A stretch of DNA of 64,000 nt from Sulfobacillus sp. (GTDB lineage: Bacteria; Bacillota; Sulfobacillia; Sulfobacillales; Sulfobacillaceae): the NCBI GenBank assembly GCA_027309085.1, contig DAIDDL010000018.1:1-64000 (forward strand), given 5' to 3'. The notes below the pieces were generated by a model, which saw only the letters and a program-made list of their open reading frames with translations, made no database searches and was not told the DNA's origin. Both the position numbers and the translations under genes were made by a program. Each line of letters begins with the position of its first letter. The stretch's first letter is position 1. Positions 7,626-16,782 of this stretch are shown here, piece after piece.

Positions 7626-8788
7626 TGGCAGGGAAACGGGTGGGCTGGACGGTCTTGGTGAGCAGCTGGGCTGATGACCCCGACGACGTCTGGCGGGCCA
7701 GCGAGCCTTTGGCGGATTGGGCTCAGGAGATTGTGTGGATGGAACTGGGGCCGTGGCACCGCACCATGGAACTGCCCGGCCAGATCCGTCTGGGACCCGA
7801 GTGGCAGGGGAGTTTCGCCCAGCAGTACGACCGGGCATTCCGGGACAGGAGCGGTGAGGCCGTATTGCTGCTTGAAGGCAGTGAAACGGTGCGCCGGATG
7901 GACTTGCCCCAACTGCAGGAACTGGCGGAAAGAGGGCATGAAGAAGCCTTTACCCTGCCCGTGATGTCCCGCCAGCAGGAATTGGTCCGCCCGGAAATAC
8001 GCATTGTCAAACACCCGGCGGTTATGGGGTTTCGCGGAGCTTTCAAAGCGAATCCCGGCCCTGAACTGCTGGCGTTCTGCGAGCCGGTGGGGCAGGGGAT
8101 AGTGGAGATTTCCAGGGCCAGCGGAGCCCCGGAGCCGAGTGGGGCGCTGCAATCGGCGCTGGCCCCGGGACTCGCCCCGCTTGCGGTGCGGGCGCGGGCG
8201 GCAAAAGAGAGCCGGCAATACGGCCAGGCCCTCGAGCTGGCCCGCAGAGCACTGGCCCGGAAGTCGGGATGTTCTGGGGAGGAGAGGGACCAGGCCCTTC
8301 TCGTGCAGGCGCAGGCCCTTGCGGGCCAGGGGCGGGTCAAGGAGGCCTGGGCTGCCTCGGTCCGTCTGGTGGCCCGCGCGCCGTCTGCGGACGCCGTGTA
8401 CACGGCAGCCCAGGCGCTGGCCGCTCTCGGGCGCTTTGAGGAAGCGGCGTCATATTTTGTCCAGCTGGGATCAGGCGCGTACGGCCGCCGCGAATTTCAA
8501 GAACCCGGAGCCGATTCATTCCGCGCACTGCTGGCGGCGTCCCGGGCTTTGCAGGAGGCGGGGCGGGACAAAGACGGGTTCGACATTCTCAGCCGCCTGC
8601 TGGCCGCCTACCCGTATTTTCGGGAAGCATGGCAGCAGATGATGGCGCTGTTTCCCGAGGCGCTTCCGGAGGACCTGTATGCGGTGCTGACCCATATTGT
8701 CCCGCCTTCCGCGGTCCGCGCTTTTTTCGGGCGGATTGCGCAGCCAACAGAATCCGAAAGAATTTTCCAGAAGTGGCTGGGCTTATGA
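7625..8788 (+). CDS. Degenerate glycosyltransferase-like protein with TPR repeats
   Basis: This protein has about 387 residues. The first ~160 resemble a worn-down family 2 glycosyltransferase: VLVSSWADDPDDVW, acidic QEIVWMELGPWH, LLLEGSETVRRMD, and IRIVKHPAVMGFRGAF where active enzymes have an RLFRN...RGRIHE motif. The metal-binding DxD is not clear. Residues ~190-380 hold TPR-like helical pairs (ARRALARKSGC ... AQALAGQGRVKEAW ... ALGRFEEAASYF). The ATG at 7625 overlaps the previous stop. In the operon leading to motAB it might modify or scaffold motor/filament proteins; the function is unknown. Confidence 0.55.
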   Translation: MAGKRVGWTVLVSSWADDPDDVWRASEPLADWAQEIVWMELGPWHRTMELPGQIRLGPEWQGSFAQQYDRAFRDRSGEAVLLLEGSETVRRMDLPQLQELAERGHEEAFTLPVMSRQQELVRPEIRIVKHPAVMGFRGAFKANPGPELLAFCEPVGQGIVEISRASGAPEPSGALQSALAPGLAPLAVRARAAKESRQYGQALELARRALARKSGCSGEERDQALLVQAQALAGQGRVKEAWAASVRLVARAPSADAVYTAAQALAALGRFEEAASYFVQLGSGAYGRREFQEPGADSFRALLAASRALQEAGRDKDGFDILSRLLAAYPYFREAWQQMMALFPEALPEDLYAVLTHIVPPSAVRAFFGRIAQPTESERIFQKWLGL

Positions 8789-8860
8789 CATATTTCTGTC
8801 CTCAAAAGAAGGAATTCCCAAAAGGCTGTCGAAACACGGTAGCAATGCAAGAGGGGAGGG

Positions 8861-9442
8861 ATGACGTTGGTTAACAAGTCGCTGGCATTTTTTGAGAACG
8901 GACAGGCGGTGCCCATGACCACACCAATTTTTCAGAGTCCCCGCTCGCGGCCCCGGGGCCGGCGCCGCGACAGTGACCGCTATTTTCCCAGCGGGGAGAT
9001 GATTCCAAGCCGCGAGGAGCTCATCCAATACATTCTGAACCATGTTCTCTACCAAGTTGACCCTGTGCTGGGCGGCCCGGTTTTCTGCAAGCACATTATC
9101 AAACCCAACCGCGAGCGCAACCGGGAAAGCATGTACCATGTGGTGCTGGGGCCGGCGTCGTGGACTGGGGTGTGGGAAGTGATTGGCAACCGCCGCATGT
9201 TTGACATTCATGCGGAATATGTGCCGGATGACGGTGCCTGGCTGCCGCAGATTACGGTCTCACCGGGGAATTTCATCGGGGTGGGCAAGCTTAACGGCAT
9301 TGAAATGGACCCGGCCCGCCTGCGCCGGGAGATTATCCGCCGGGGGTTTGCGACTCCGGAGGAGTATGAGTGGTTTGCGAGCCCTTACCTTGCCATGCGG
9401 CGTCTGGCCATTGCCCGCGCCCAGCGCGGGATTTGGATGTAG
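8861..9442 (+). CDS. Conserved-looking hypothetical protein, 193 aa, upstream of motA
   Basis: This is a soluble protein without membrane segments. An N-terminal basic low-complexity stretch (PRSRPRGRRRDS) is followed by a compact region with ELIQYILNHVLYQVDP, YHVVLGPASWTGVWEVIG, LPQITVSPGNFIGVGKLNG and REIIRRGFATPEEYEWF. I do not recognise the family. GGAGG at 8855-8859 is almost touching ATG 8861, so TTG 8867 (spacing 7) may be the true start. It lies 43 bases before motA in the same direction, so a motility role is likely by context only. Confidence 0.6.
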   Translation: MTLVNKSLAFFENGQAVPMTTPIFQSPRSRPRGRRRDSDRYFPSGEMIPSREELIQYILNHVLYQVDPVLGGPVFCKHIIKPNRERNRESMYHVVLGPASWTGVWEVIGNRRMFDIHAEYVPDDGAWLPQITVSPGNFIGVGKLNGIEMDPARLRREIIRRGFATPEEYEWFASPYLAMRRLAIARAQRGIWM

Positions 9443-9484
9443 GGTCTGAAGTCCGGGGAAAAGCGGGGAGTGGGAGGAGGACTT

Positions 9485-10312
9485 ATGCGCTTAGATGTCA
9501 CGGCGATTGGCGGGATTATTTTCGGGGTGCTGGCCATTGTCACGGGATTTGTGCTGGAAGGCGGCCGGGCTGGAGCTCTGCTGCAGGGAACCGCGGCCCT
9601 GATTGTCATTGGGGGCACCATAGGCGCAACCGCCGTCTCCTTTTCCATTGACGACCTCAAGAAGGTGCCGATGCTGTTCCGGATGGGGATGACCCGGAGC
9701 AACTTTGACCCGATAGTGCTCATCGACCAGTTGGCGGGCTACACGGATATTGCCCGCAAACAGCAGCCTCTGGCGCTGGAGCCGGAAATTGCGCTGACGC
9801 ACGATGAGTTTTTGAGCAAGGGACTCCAGCTGATTGTGGACAATGCCGACCCTGTGCTGATGCGCCAAATGCTGGAGTCAGATATTTACGCGCGCTACTC
9901 GCAGCAGAAAATTGGCGCCAGCATTTTCGAACAGGCCGGAGGCTACGCGCCGACGATGGGAATTGTCGGCACGGTGATGGGGCTGGTGCATGTGCTGGGC
10001 GAACTGACAGGCAATCCCAATGCGCTCGCGGCTGCGATCGGGCTGGCCTTTGTGGCGACGTTGTATGGCGTCTCCAGCGCCAACCTCTTGTGGCTGCCCC
10101 TGGCCAGCAATCTTAAGAACAAGGCCAAGCACGACCTGCTGATGCGGCAAATTGGGCTGGAGGGCCTGCTGGCCATCCAGCAGGGCATGGCTCCAAGTCT
10201 GTTGAAGGACAAGCTCATGACCATTATCCGGCCGTCTGGATCGCCGCAGACCGCTCCGAGTGTGGAGGAGGAGCCCGCGCCTGCCCGTAGCGGGGCCGCG
10301 CAAGCCTCATGA
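9485..10312 (+). CDS. motA: Flagellar stator protein MotA
   Basis: This protein of about 275 residues has the four membrane segments of MotA: MRLDVTAIGGIIFGVL at the N-terminus, LLQGTAALIVIGGTIGA, then after a large cytoplasmic loop YAPTMGIVGTVMGLVHVLG and AFVATLYGVSSANLLWLPL. The conserved prolines near segments 3 and 4 are present. With MotB it forms the proton channel that drives rotation. The start is at ATG 9485 after GGGAGGAGG. Its stop overlaps motB's start by four bases (ATGA), so the two are translationally coupled. Confidence 0.95.
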   Translation: MRLDVTAIGGIIFGVLAIVTGFVLEGGRAGALLQGTAALIVIGGTIGATAVSFSIDDLKKVPMLFRMGMTRSNFDPIVLIDQLAGYTDIARKQQPLALEPEIALTHDEFLSKGLQLIVDNADPVLMRQMLESDIYARYSQQKIGASIFEQAGGYAPTMGIVGTVMGLVHVLGELTGNPNALAAAIGLAFVATLYGVSSANLLWLPLASNLKNKAKHDLLMRQIGLEGLLAIQQGMAPSLLKDKLMTIIRPSGSPQTAPSVEEEPAPARSGAAQAS

Positions 10313-11055
10313 GTGAGCCGTGGGACACAGACCTGGATGAGGAATCAGGCGGTGAGGGCGGCGGTATGATGCGCTGGCTGCTCACCTATGCCGACCTCAT
10401 TACTCTGTTGCTGGCGTTTTTCATCATATTGTACGCGATGAGCCGCAACCAAGAGGTGAAATTCGCCCTGGTGTCGCAGGCCCTGGCCTCCCAGTTCAAT
10501 TCCAAGAGCGTGGTGGGAACCTCTCCCGGGCCATCGGTGATTGCGGGGCTGTCAGGCACCCACGCGGAGCTGGAGAGCATGAACCGCCTGCAGAATCAAC
10601 TGCAGAGCGCTATTGACCAGAAGGGGCTGGCCCGCCAGGTTTCCGTCGGGAGCACGGGACGCGGGGTGGAAGTCAGCCTGAATGCATCTTTGCTTTTCCC
10701 ATCGGGGTCGGCGCGCATTTCCCCGCCGGCGGATGCTCTCTTGGCCTCACTGGGGCAGGCGCTGAAATCCGTGCCCAATGATATTGAGGTGGCAGGCTAC
10801 ACGGACTCCACACCAATCCGCACGGCGCAGTATCCGAGCAACTGGCAGCTCTCCGCTGCCCGGTCTGCCAATGTGGTTTACGTGCTCGCGCATGTGCCGG
10901 GAATACTGCCCGGGCGGCTGTCGATTGCGGCCTTTGGCCGCTACCACCCAGTGGCCAGCAACACTACGTCCCAGGGCCGCCAGCAAAACCGGCGGGTCAA
11001 TATTTTAGTGCTGTACTCCCAGGTGGCCCAGGTCGCCATCGGCAATGGCCCGTGA
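10309..11055 (+). CDS. motB: Flagellar stator protein MotB
   Basis: This 248-residue protein has a single N-terminal membrane segment, LLTYADLITLLLAFFIILYA, whose Asp is the proton-carrying residue. It is followed by a plug/linker and a C-terminal OmpA-like peptidoglycan-binding domain (AGYTDSTPIRTAQYPSNWQL ... GRQQNRRVNI). The YAD context resembles proton-type rather than sodium-type stators, which would fit an acidic habitat (inference). The start overlaps motA. Confidence 0.95.
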   Translation: MSEPWDTDLDEESGGEGGGMMRWLLTYADLITLLLAFFIILYAMSRNQEVKFALVSQALASQFNSKSVVGTSPGPSVIAGLSGTHAELESMNRLQNQLQSAIDQKGLARQVSVGSTGRGVEVSLNASLLFPSGSARISPPADALLASLGQALKSVPNDIEVAGYTDSTPIRTAQYPSNWQLSAARSANVVYVLAHVPGILPGRLSIAAFGRYHPVASNTTSQGRQQNRRVNILVLYSQVAQVAIGNGP

Positions 11056-11116
11056 CGCCGGCGGATGCGCTCCTTAGCCACGCAAGAACGATATGACTGC
11101 AGGAGGGATGGATCTA

Positions 11117-11479
11117 GTGGGACTCTTTGATACGGTTTCCAGCCAAGCCGTGGTGGCGGCGCTGAATCTCTCGCGCAAGGCGGAAGGCCTCATTGCCAAT
11201 AACCTGGCGAACTACGACACTCCGGGCTACAAGACCGAGACCCTGTCGTTTCAGGGGCAGCTCAAGCAGGCATTGAGCCAGGGACCGGCCCAAATTGCGC
11301 AGGTCCAAGGGCAGGTGGCGGTGAACACGCTGTCTTTGCAGCCGGACCTGAACAGCGTCTCCCTGACCCAGCAGACGACGGACCTAGCGAAGACGCAGCT
11401 GCTGTATGAGACGGCCGTGCAGGCATTCAACTACAAGGTGACCGAAGTGAAAATAGTCAGTGAAGGGCAGGCCCAGTAA
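11117..11479 (+). CDS. flgB: Flagellar basal-body rod protein FlgB
   Basis: This proximal rod protein of about 120 residues carries the rod/hook N-terminal signature LIANNLANYDTPGYKTE and the C-terminal coiled segment LLYETAVQAFNYKVTEVK. AGGAGG at 11101-11106 is too close to ATG 11108, so GTG 11117 with a 10-base gap is preferred. The stop overlaps the flgC ATG by one base. It is part of the flgB-flgC-fliE-fliF-fliG run. Confidence 0.9.
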   Translation: MGLFDTVSSQAVVAALNLSRKAEGLIANNLANYDTPGYKTETLSFQGQLKQALSQGPAQIAQVQGQVAVNTLSLQPDLNSVSLTQQTTDLAKTQLLYETAVQAFNYKVTEVKIVSEGQAQ

Positions 11480-11892
11480 TGTTCGATGCTATGCAGATTA
11501 CCTCAACCGCTCTGAGTGCGGAAAGCGTCCGCCTGGACTTGGTGGCCAACAATCTGGCCAATGCCACCACCACCAAAACTTCTTCCGGATTCCCCTACCA
11601 AAGCGAGTCAGCGGTGCTGGCGAGCTTGCCGGCGCCAAACCGGGGAGCGGACGCGGGAGTCGGGCAGGGAGTGGTGGTCAGCGCTATTTTAAGCAGCCAG
11701 GCGCCTTTTCCCGAGACTTATGACCCATCGAGCCCCTTGGCCAACGCCCAGGGCTATGTGGCTGAGCCCAACGTCAGCCTGTCGGCTCAGATGGTGGATA
11801 TGGCTGAGGCGTCGCAGGCCTACCAGGCCAATGCCAATGCTTTCACCGCGGACAAAAATATGGTCTTGAAAGCCTTGACCCTAGGAGCGTAA
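11479..11892 (+). CDS. flgC: Flagellar basal-body rod protein FlgC
   Basis: This 137-residue proximal rod protein has LDLVANNLANATTTK near the N-terminus and the C-terminal FlgC block VNVSLSAQMVDMAEASQAYQ-type (here EPNVSLSAQMVDMAEASQ). It follows flgB with a one-base overlap and precedes fliE by four bases. Family length is normal. Confidence 0.93.
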   Translation: MFDAMQITSTALSAESVRLDLVANNLANATTTKTSSGFPYQSESAVLASLPAPNRGADAGVGQGVVVSAILSSQAPFPETYDPSSPLANAQGYVAEPNVSLSAQMVDMAEASQAYQANANAFTADKNMVLKALTLGA

Positions 11893-11896
11893 AACA

Positions 11897-12196
11897 ATGA
11901 ATCCCATTGGACTGACTCTGAACAATCCCATTCAGGTGGGAGCATCCTCATCCGGAAGCTTGGCGTCCAAATCCTCCGGCTCCAGTTTCGGCTCCCTGCT
12001 GCAAGGGGCGGTGCACTCCTTGGAATCCAGCCAGGCGCAGGCGAACCAGCAGATCACGGGAGCTATGACAGGACAGGTCTCGGTGACTCAGGCGATGGTG
12101 GCCGTCAGCGAGGCGCAGAGCACCCTCGACGTGGCCACCTCGGTGCGCAACAATGTCGTGCAGGCCTATCAGAGCATTATGAACATGTCCGTTTAG
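11897..12196 (+). CDS. fliE: Flagellar hook-basal body complex protein FliE
   Basis: This 99-residue protein is the MS ring-rod junction subunit. After a Ser/Gly-rich head come the FliE features: FGSLLQGAVHSLESSQAQAN, the MVAVSEAQSTLDVATSVRN motif, and the end VVQAYQSIMNMSV. It lies between flgC and fliF in the usual order. Confidence 0.93.
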   Translation: MNPIGLTLNNPIQVGASSSGSLASKSSGSSFGSLLQGAVHSLESSQAQANQQITGAMTGQVSVTQAMVAVSEAQSTLDVATSVRNNVVQAYQSIMNMSV

Positions 12197-12211
12197 GGCG
12201 ATTAGGGGTCG

Positions 12212-13786
12212 ATGATGAACGAGCGGATCAAACAGTGGGGACAGCGCGCACTCGCCTGGTGGAAGGATTTATCCTCCACCAAGCGTTTGCGTCTGCTGGT
12301 TGTGGCGGCCATGGCCGCCAGCGTGCTGGCGGTAGCGGTGCACTGGCTCGGCAGTCCCGACTGGCAGCCTCTATACACCAACCTCAGCGCGCACACGGCG
12401 GGGCAGATCACCACGCAGCTGACCTCGATGAAGGTGCCTTATGAACTGGCGGACCAGGGGCGGACCGTGCTGGTGCCCAAGAAAGATGTCGACCAGGTGC
12501 GCGTGGACTTGGCGGACCAAAACATTCCTTCGGGGACGGTGGGGCTGCCGCAGCCTCTGACTTTCAGTCTCGGGGAAACCAATCAGGAAATCACGCTCAG
12601 CCAGCTGGCCAACCTGGAAGCGGAACTCGCGGTGACCATCAACTCCATCAACGGGGTGCACGATTCCCGGGTGATGATCAATGAGCCCTCTCCCGCACTC
12701 TTCGGGGAGACGACGGCTCAGCCGACCGCGTCCGTTTTCCTTGATTTGAACCCCGGAGCCAATTTAAGCGAGGCACAGGTCAAAGGCATTATGAATCTGG
12801 TGGCGCACTCGGAGTCGGGCCTGTCCCCCGCCCAGGTGACGGTGGTCGACCAGGCCGGAGCGCTGCTGTCGCAAAATGCCCTGAACAACCAGCCGTCCTC
12901 GCAGATCACAGGGACTAACCAGGCGGAACTGGCAGCGGAAAATCAGGTGGACAGCCAGGTGGGGCAAAATGTCACCTCGATGCTCGACCAGGTGCTGGGA
13001 CCAGGCGCCGCTGTGGTGAGGGTCGATACGACCCTCAATTTCGACCAGTCCACCGTGAGCTCCACCAATTACGGAAAATCCGTGTTGTCATCGCAGGAGG
13101 TCAGCACGGGCACCAGTACGCAGTCTGCGGGGGCCCAGACCGTGACGACCGCCGGAACCGGGGGCAACACTCCAGCCTACCCCGTGACATCCGGAGGAAC
13201 GGGCCCCAGCAAGTCCACCAACAACACCACGACCAGCCACTGGCTGGTGGATACCCAAAACACCCACCAGGTCATACCCGCCGGAAATATCAGCAGGATG
13301 ACCGTGGCAGTGGCCGTCGACAAGCCGCTGACGGCGCAACAGAGCGCCTCATTGAAAAATCTGGTCTCGGCCGCCGCCGGCATTGACAGGGCGCGGGGAG
13401 ATGTGGTCACGATTTTGGGACAGCCCTTCAACCGCAGCCAGGTGAATTTGGCCGAGAAGCAGATGGCCCAGGCAGCCCGCGCGGCCGCGATCCGGAAAGA
13501 CATTGTGGACGGGGTGGCCGTGCTGGCGCTCCTGGCCTTGGGCCTGGTTCTCTGGCGGCTGGCGAAAAGGGGGCGGGAGCAGGCGGCCCGGGGCCCGCTC
13601 TTTGAGCCGAAACTGGCGGCGGGAGGCTCCCAGAGCCTCTCCGTGAGCGATCTGCTGAACGAGATGCGGCAGACCAAGGAACCGGGCTTGACCGAGGTGG
13701 CCAAAGGGCACCTGCAGGAGATGCTGCAAAAGGACCCGGAGAGCGCTGCCCGACTGCTCCGGGCCTGGATCCAGGAGGATGAGTAA
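12212..13786 (+). CDS. fliF: Flagellar MS-ring protein FliF
   Basis: This 524-residue protein has a membrane segment near residues 25-45, then periplasmic ring-building domains with YTNLSAHTAGQITTQL, FSLGETNQEITLSQLANLEA and the long Ser/Thr-rich loop typical of FliF. A second membrane segment lies at about 435-455 (VAVLALLALGLVLWRLAKR). The C-terminal tail LLRAWIQEDE is the FliG-binding helix. It is the base of the rotor and export gate. Its stop codon is directly followed by the fliG start. Confidence 0.95.
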   Translation: MMNERIKQWGQRALAWWKDLSSTKRLRLLVVAAMAASVLAVAVHWLGSPDWQPLYTNLSAHTAGQITTQLTSMKVPYELADQGRTVLVPKKDVDQVRVDLADQNIPSGTVGLPQPLTFSLGETNQEITLSQLANLEAELAVTINSINGVHDSRVMINEPSPALFGETTAQPTASVFLDLNPGANLSEAQVKGIMNLVAHSESGLSPAQVTVVDQAGALLSQNALNNQPSSQITGTNQAELAAENQVDSQVGQNVTSMLDQVLGPGAAVVRVDTTLNFDQSTVSSTNYGKSVLSSQEVSTGTSTQSAGAQTVTTAGTGGNTPAYPVTSGGTGPSKSTNNTTTSHWLVDTQNTHQVIPAGNISRMTVAVAVDKPLTAQQSASLKNLVSAAAGIDRARGDVVTILGQPFNRSQVNLAEKQMAQAARAAAIRKDIVDGVAVLALLALGLVLWRLAKRGREQAARGPLFEPKLAAGGSQSLSVSDLLNEMRQTKEPGLTEVAKGHLQEMLQKDPESAARLLRAWIQEDE

Positions 13787-14785
13787 ATGAAACTGTCGGG
13801 CTCGAAAAAGGCTGCGATCCTCTTGATGAGTCTAGGCGCCGAACAGGCGGCGACGCTCCTGCGCTATCTCCGGAGGTCGGAGGTGGAGGCGATTACCATG
13901 GAGATCGCCAACATCAAGCGCGTCGACTCCCAGATCATGGACGATGTTCTGAGCGAATTCTACCAGATGTCGCGGGCGGACTCGCAACTGGCCGAAGGCG
14001 GCATGGATATGGCCCGGGATATGCTGGAGAAGGCCTTTGACGGGCCCCGTGCCCAGGAAATACTGACCCGCCTCACGGGATTTCTGCAGCGGCGGCCGTT
14101 CGAGGGGCTGCGCAAGGCCGATCCCAGCCAGGTGATGACGCTGATGATGAACGAACATCCCCAGACTATTGCCGTGGTGCTGGCTTACATGGACCCGACC
14201 CAGGCCTCGCAGGTGCTCTCGTCTCTGGAACCGGACCTGCAAAGCGATGTGGCCCGCCGCATTGCCATCATGGGACGGGCCGCTCCCGAAGTGATTAAGG
14301 AAATCGAGAACCTGATGGAGAAGAAGCTGACCAATCTGGCCGCCGAGGAAATTTCGGGAGCGGGCGGCATCAATGCCATCGTGCCTATTTTGAACAATAC
14401 GGACCGAACTTCGGAACGGTTGATCCTGCAGCGGCTGGAGGAATTTGACCCGGAACTGGCGGATGAAATCCGCAACCGCATGTTTGTCTTCGAGAACATT
14501 GTGCAGATTGACGACCGCGCCATGCAAAAAGTGCTGCGCCGGGTGGACAACAAAACGCTGGCTTTGGCACTGAAGGGCACCCCGGCCGAAGTGTCCCACA
14601 AGGTCATGAAGAACTTGTCCCAGAAGGCTTCGGAACTGTTGAAGGAGGATATCGACGTGCTGGGCCCCGTCCGCATCCGGGATGTGGAGCAGGCTCAGCG
14701 GGAGATTGTCAATGCCATCCGCCAGCTGGAGGACCAGGGTGAACTCGTGATATCGAGGGGGGAGCGTGACGACTTTGTCGTCTAG
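13787..14785 (+). CDS. fliG: Flagellar motor switch protein FliG
   Basis: This 332-residue rotor protein has an N-terminal FliF-binding domain (KKAAILLMSLGAEQAATLLR), the EHPQT motif in MNEHPQTIAVVLAYM, and a C-terminal torque domain with charged residues facing MotA (DDRAMQKVLRRVDNKTLALA, LLKEDIDVLGPVRIRDVEQA). Length and order are normal. fliH starts inside its last 20 bases. Confidence 0.96.
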   Translation: MKLSGSKKAAILLMSLGAEQAATLLRYLRRSEVEAITMEIANIKRVDSQIMDDVLSEFYQMSRADSQLAEGGMDMARDMLEKAFDGPRAQEILTRLTGFLQRRPFEGLRKADPSQVMTLMMNEHPQTIAVVLAYMDPTQASQVLSSLEPDLQSDVARRIAIMGRAAPEVIKEIENLMEKKLTNLAAEEISGAGGINAIVPILNNTDRTSERLILQRLEEFDPELADEIRNRMFVFENIVQIDDRAMQKVLRRVDNKTLALALKGTPAEVSHKVMKNLSQKASELLKEDIDVLGPVRIRDVEQAQREIVNAIRQLEDQGELVISRGERDDFVV

Positions 14786-15482
14786 CGTGGTGAAGGCGCT
14801 GCAGGTGCGCCCGGGGACTGAGCCCGTAAGACTGGGAGCGGTGCCGGAGGCTCTGTGGCCGGTTGCTGAGGGGCCGCCGCAAGCGGTGTTGGACGCGGCG
14901 GCTGAAATCATTTCCCGGGCCAAGGACGAGGCTCAGGCTATTTTGGAGGAGGCTGTGGAAAACCGCTCCCGGCTGGCCGGCGAGGCTCATGACGAGGGCT
15001 ACCGGGAAGGGATAGCCCAAGGCGTGGAAGAAGGGCGCCAGAACATCCAGGCGCAGTGGACGCGGGTGCAGGAGCAGACGCGGGCGGTATTCGACCGGAT
15101 TGCGCGCCTGAAGCAATATGCCGACTTATTGGAACCTGAACTGGTATTGGCGCAGGCGGCCGCTCTGAGCGCAAAACTTTTCGCGCGCCAGGCCCAAGAC
15201 GACCCCGCGGCACTCCGGGAGTACCTCAGCGCCTTGATTGATGGCGTTGGCGAGGCCGACGTTACTTTGTTTCTCTCTCCGGCATTCGAGGCGACCCTAT
15301 CCTCTCTGACGCAGGACTGGGGCGAGCCCTGGCAGCATGTGCAGCTGGCTGTGGACCGCCTGCTCCAAAACTTCGAGTGCCGGGCCCAAGGAGAGAGCGG
15401 ACAGAGTCTTCTAGGTGGTCCGGTGGCAACTTTGACAGCTATTTTAGATGAGGTGCTGTATGGCGACCATCTTGCGGATTGA
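14766..15482 (+). CDS. fliH: Flagellar assembly protein FliH
   Basis: This 238-residue cytoplasmic regulator of the export ATPase has the central GxxxG-like/Glu-rich helical stretch AHDEGYREGIAQGVEEGRQN and a C-terminal domain matching FliH/YscL (LSAKLFARQAQDDPAALREY). GTG 14766 follows GGGGGGAGC. It overlaps fliG by 20 bases and fliI by 23. It binds FliI and keeps it inactive until docking at the export gate. Confidence 0.88.
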   Translation: MTTLSSSVVKALQVRPGTEPVRLGAVPEALWPVAEGPPQAVLDAAAEIISRAKDEAQAILEEAVENRSRLAGEAHDEGYREGIAQGVEEGRQNIQAQWTRVQEQTRAVFDRIARLKQYADLLEPELVLAQAAALSAKLFARQAQDDPAALREYLSALIDGVGEADVTLFLSPAFEATLSSLTQDWGEPWQHVQLAVDRLLQNFECRAQGESGQSLLGGPVATLTAILDEVLYGDHLAD

Positions 15483-16782
15483 GGGGATTGCCCAGAGCCG
15501 CCGCTTTATCCCGGCCGGGCAGGTCGTGGCGGTGCGGGGCGGGAGCCTGGCGGCCTTTGGCGTCACCATGGCGGTGGGGGAGCTGGGGACGGTCGCCCTC
15601 ACGGACGGGTCTTCTCTGGCGGTGGAGTGTGTTGGGTTCCTCCCGGGCAATCAGGTCCTCCTCACCCCCTATCACGATGTGGAGGGGATTCAGCAGGGGC
15701 TGTGGGTGCGGGCCAGCCGCCACCCGGCGCGGATAGTGACAGGCCCGTCGGTGCTCGGCCGGTTGCTGGACGGGCTCGGCCAGCCCCTGGATGGGGGCCC
15801 TGTGCCCCTAGGCCCCCAGCGCCCCCTGCGCTCCGCCCCCATCGCGCCTCTGAGCCGGGCCCGGGTCCACGAACCGTTCTGGACCGGAATCAAGGCGATT
15901 GATGCGTTTCTAACGCTGGGCAGGGGCCAGCGGGTGGGAATTTTTGCGGGAGCGGGATTCGGCAAGACGACACTTTTGCAGCTGATTTTGCAGGGCGCTG
16001 GGGCTGACGTCACCGTGGTGGGCCTGATAGGAGAGCGCGGGAAGGAAGTGGCGGAATTTTTCCGGGGCATGGACCCGGCTACCCGCCAGCGCACCGTGGT
16101 TATCGCGGCCACGTCGGACATGCCGGCCATCTTGCGGCTAAAAGCCGCCTGGTCAGCGACCACGCTGGCTGAGACGTTCCGGCGGGAAGGAAAAAATGTG
16201 CTGCTGGTGATGGATTCCCTCACCCGGGTGGCGATGGCCCAGCGCGAAATTGGCATGGAGACCGGGGAGCTTCCAGCCTCGAGAGGCTATACCCCCTCGG
16301 TGTTCCACCTTCTGCCCCGCTTGCTGGAGCGTCCCGGAGCCTACCAGAAAGGGTCAGTCACAGGGATTTACACGGTGTTGGTGGATGGCGTGGACGCTCG
16401 GGAAGATCCTTTGGGCGACGCCGTGCGCGGTCTGATTGATGGCCATATCCTGCTGTCGCGGGAATTGGCGGAGTCCCACCATTTTCCGGCGGTCGATGTG
16501 GTTAAGAGCCTGAGCCGGCTGATGCCTGAAATTGTCACCCCTTCCCATCTCCAGGCCGCTGTGAAGGTGCGCAGGCAAGTGGCCCGGGTGCTGGAATCGG
16601 AAGATCTGCGGGCGGTCGGCGCCTATGCTGCGGGACGGGACCCGGCCCTCGATGACGCCATGGCGCGCTACCCCGCCATCCGGGAATATCTGGACCAGCT
16701 CCCCGGCCAAATCATGGATCCGGCGGACACCCTGGACGGCCTGCAGCGCCTGGCCCTGTCCAACGAAGGAGGGGTTCGGTGA
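15460..16782 (+). CDS. fliI: Flagellum-specific ATPase FliI
   Basis: This protein of about 440 residues is of the F1-beta-like type III export ATPase family. It has GAGFGKTTLLQL (Walker A), GLIGERGKEVAEF, LLVMDSLTRVAMAQREIG (Walker B region) and the type III signature PSVFHLLPRLLERPG. It energises unfolding/export of flagellar substrates at the inner membrane with FliH and FliJ. The start is at ATG 15460 inside fliH. Confidence 0.96.
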   Translation: MATILRIEGIAQSRRFIPAGQVVAVRGGSLAAFGVTMAVGELGTVALTDGSSLAVECVGFLPGNQVLLTPYHDVEGIQQGLWVRASRHPARIVTGPSVLGRLLDGLGQPLDGGPVPLGPQRPLRSAPIAPLSRARVHEPFWTGIKAIDAFLTLGRGQRVGIFAGAGFGKTTLLQLILQGAGADVTVVGLIGERGKEVAEFFRGMDPATRQRTVVIAATSDMPAILRLKAAWSATTLAETFRREGKNVLLVMDSLTRVAMAQREIGMETGELPASRGYTPSVFHLLPRLLERPGAYQKGSVTGIYTVLVDGVDAREDPLGDAVRGLIDGHILLSRELAESHHFPAVDVVKSLSRLMPEIVTPSHLQAAVKVRRQVARVLESEDLRAVGAYAAGRDPALDDAMARYPAIREYLDQLPGQIMDPADTLDGLQRLALSNEGGVR

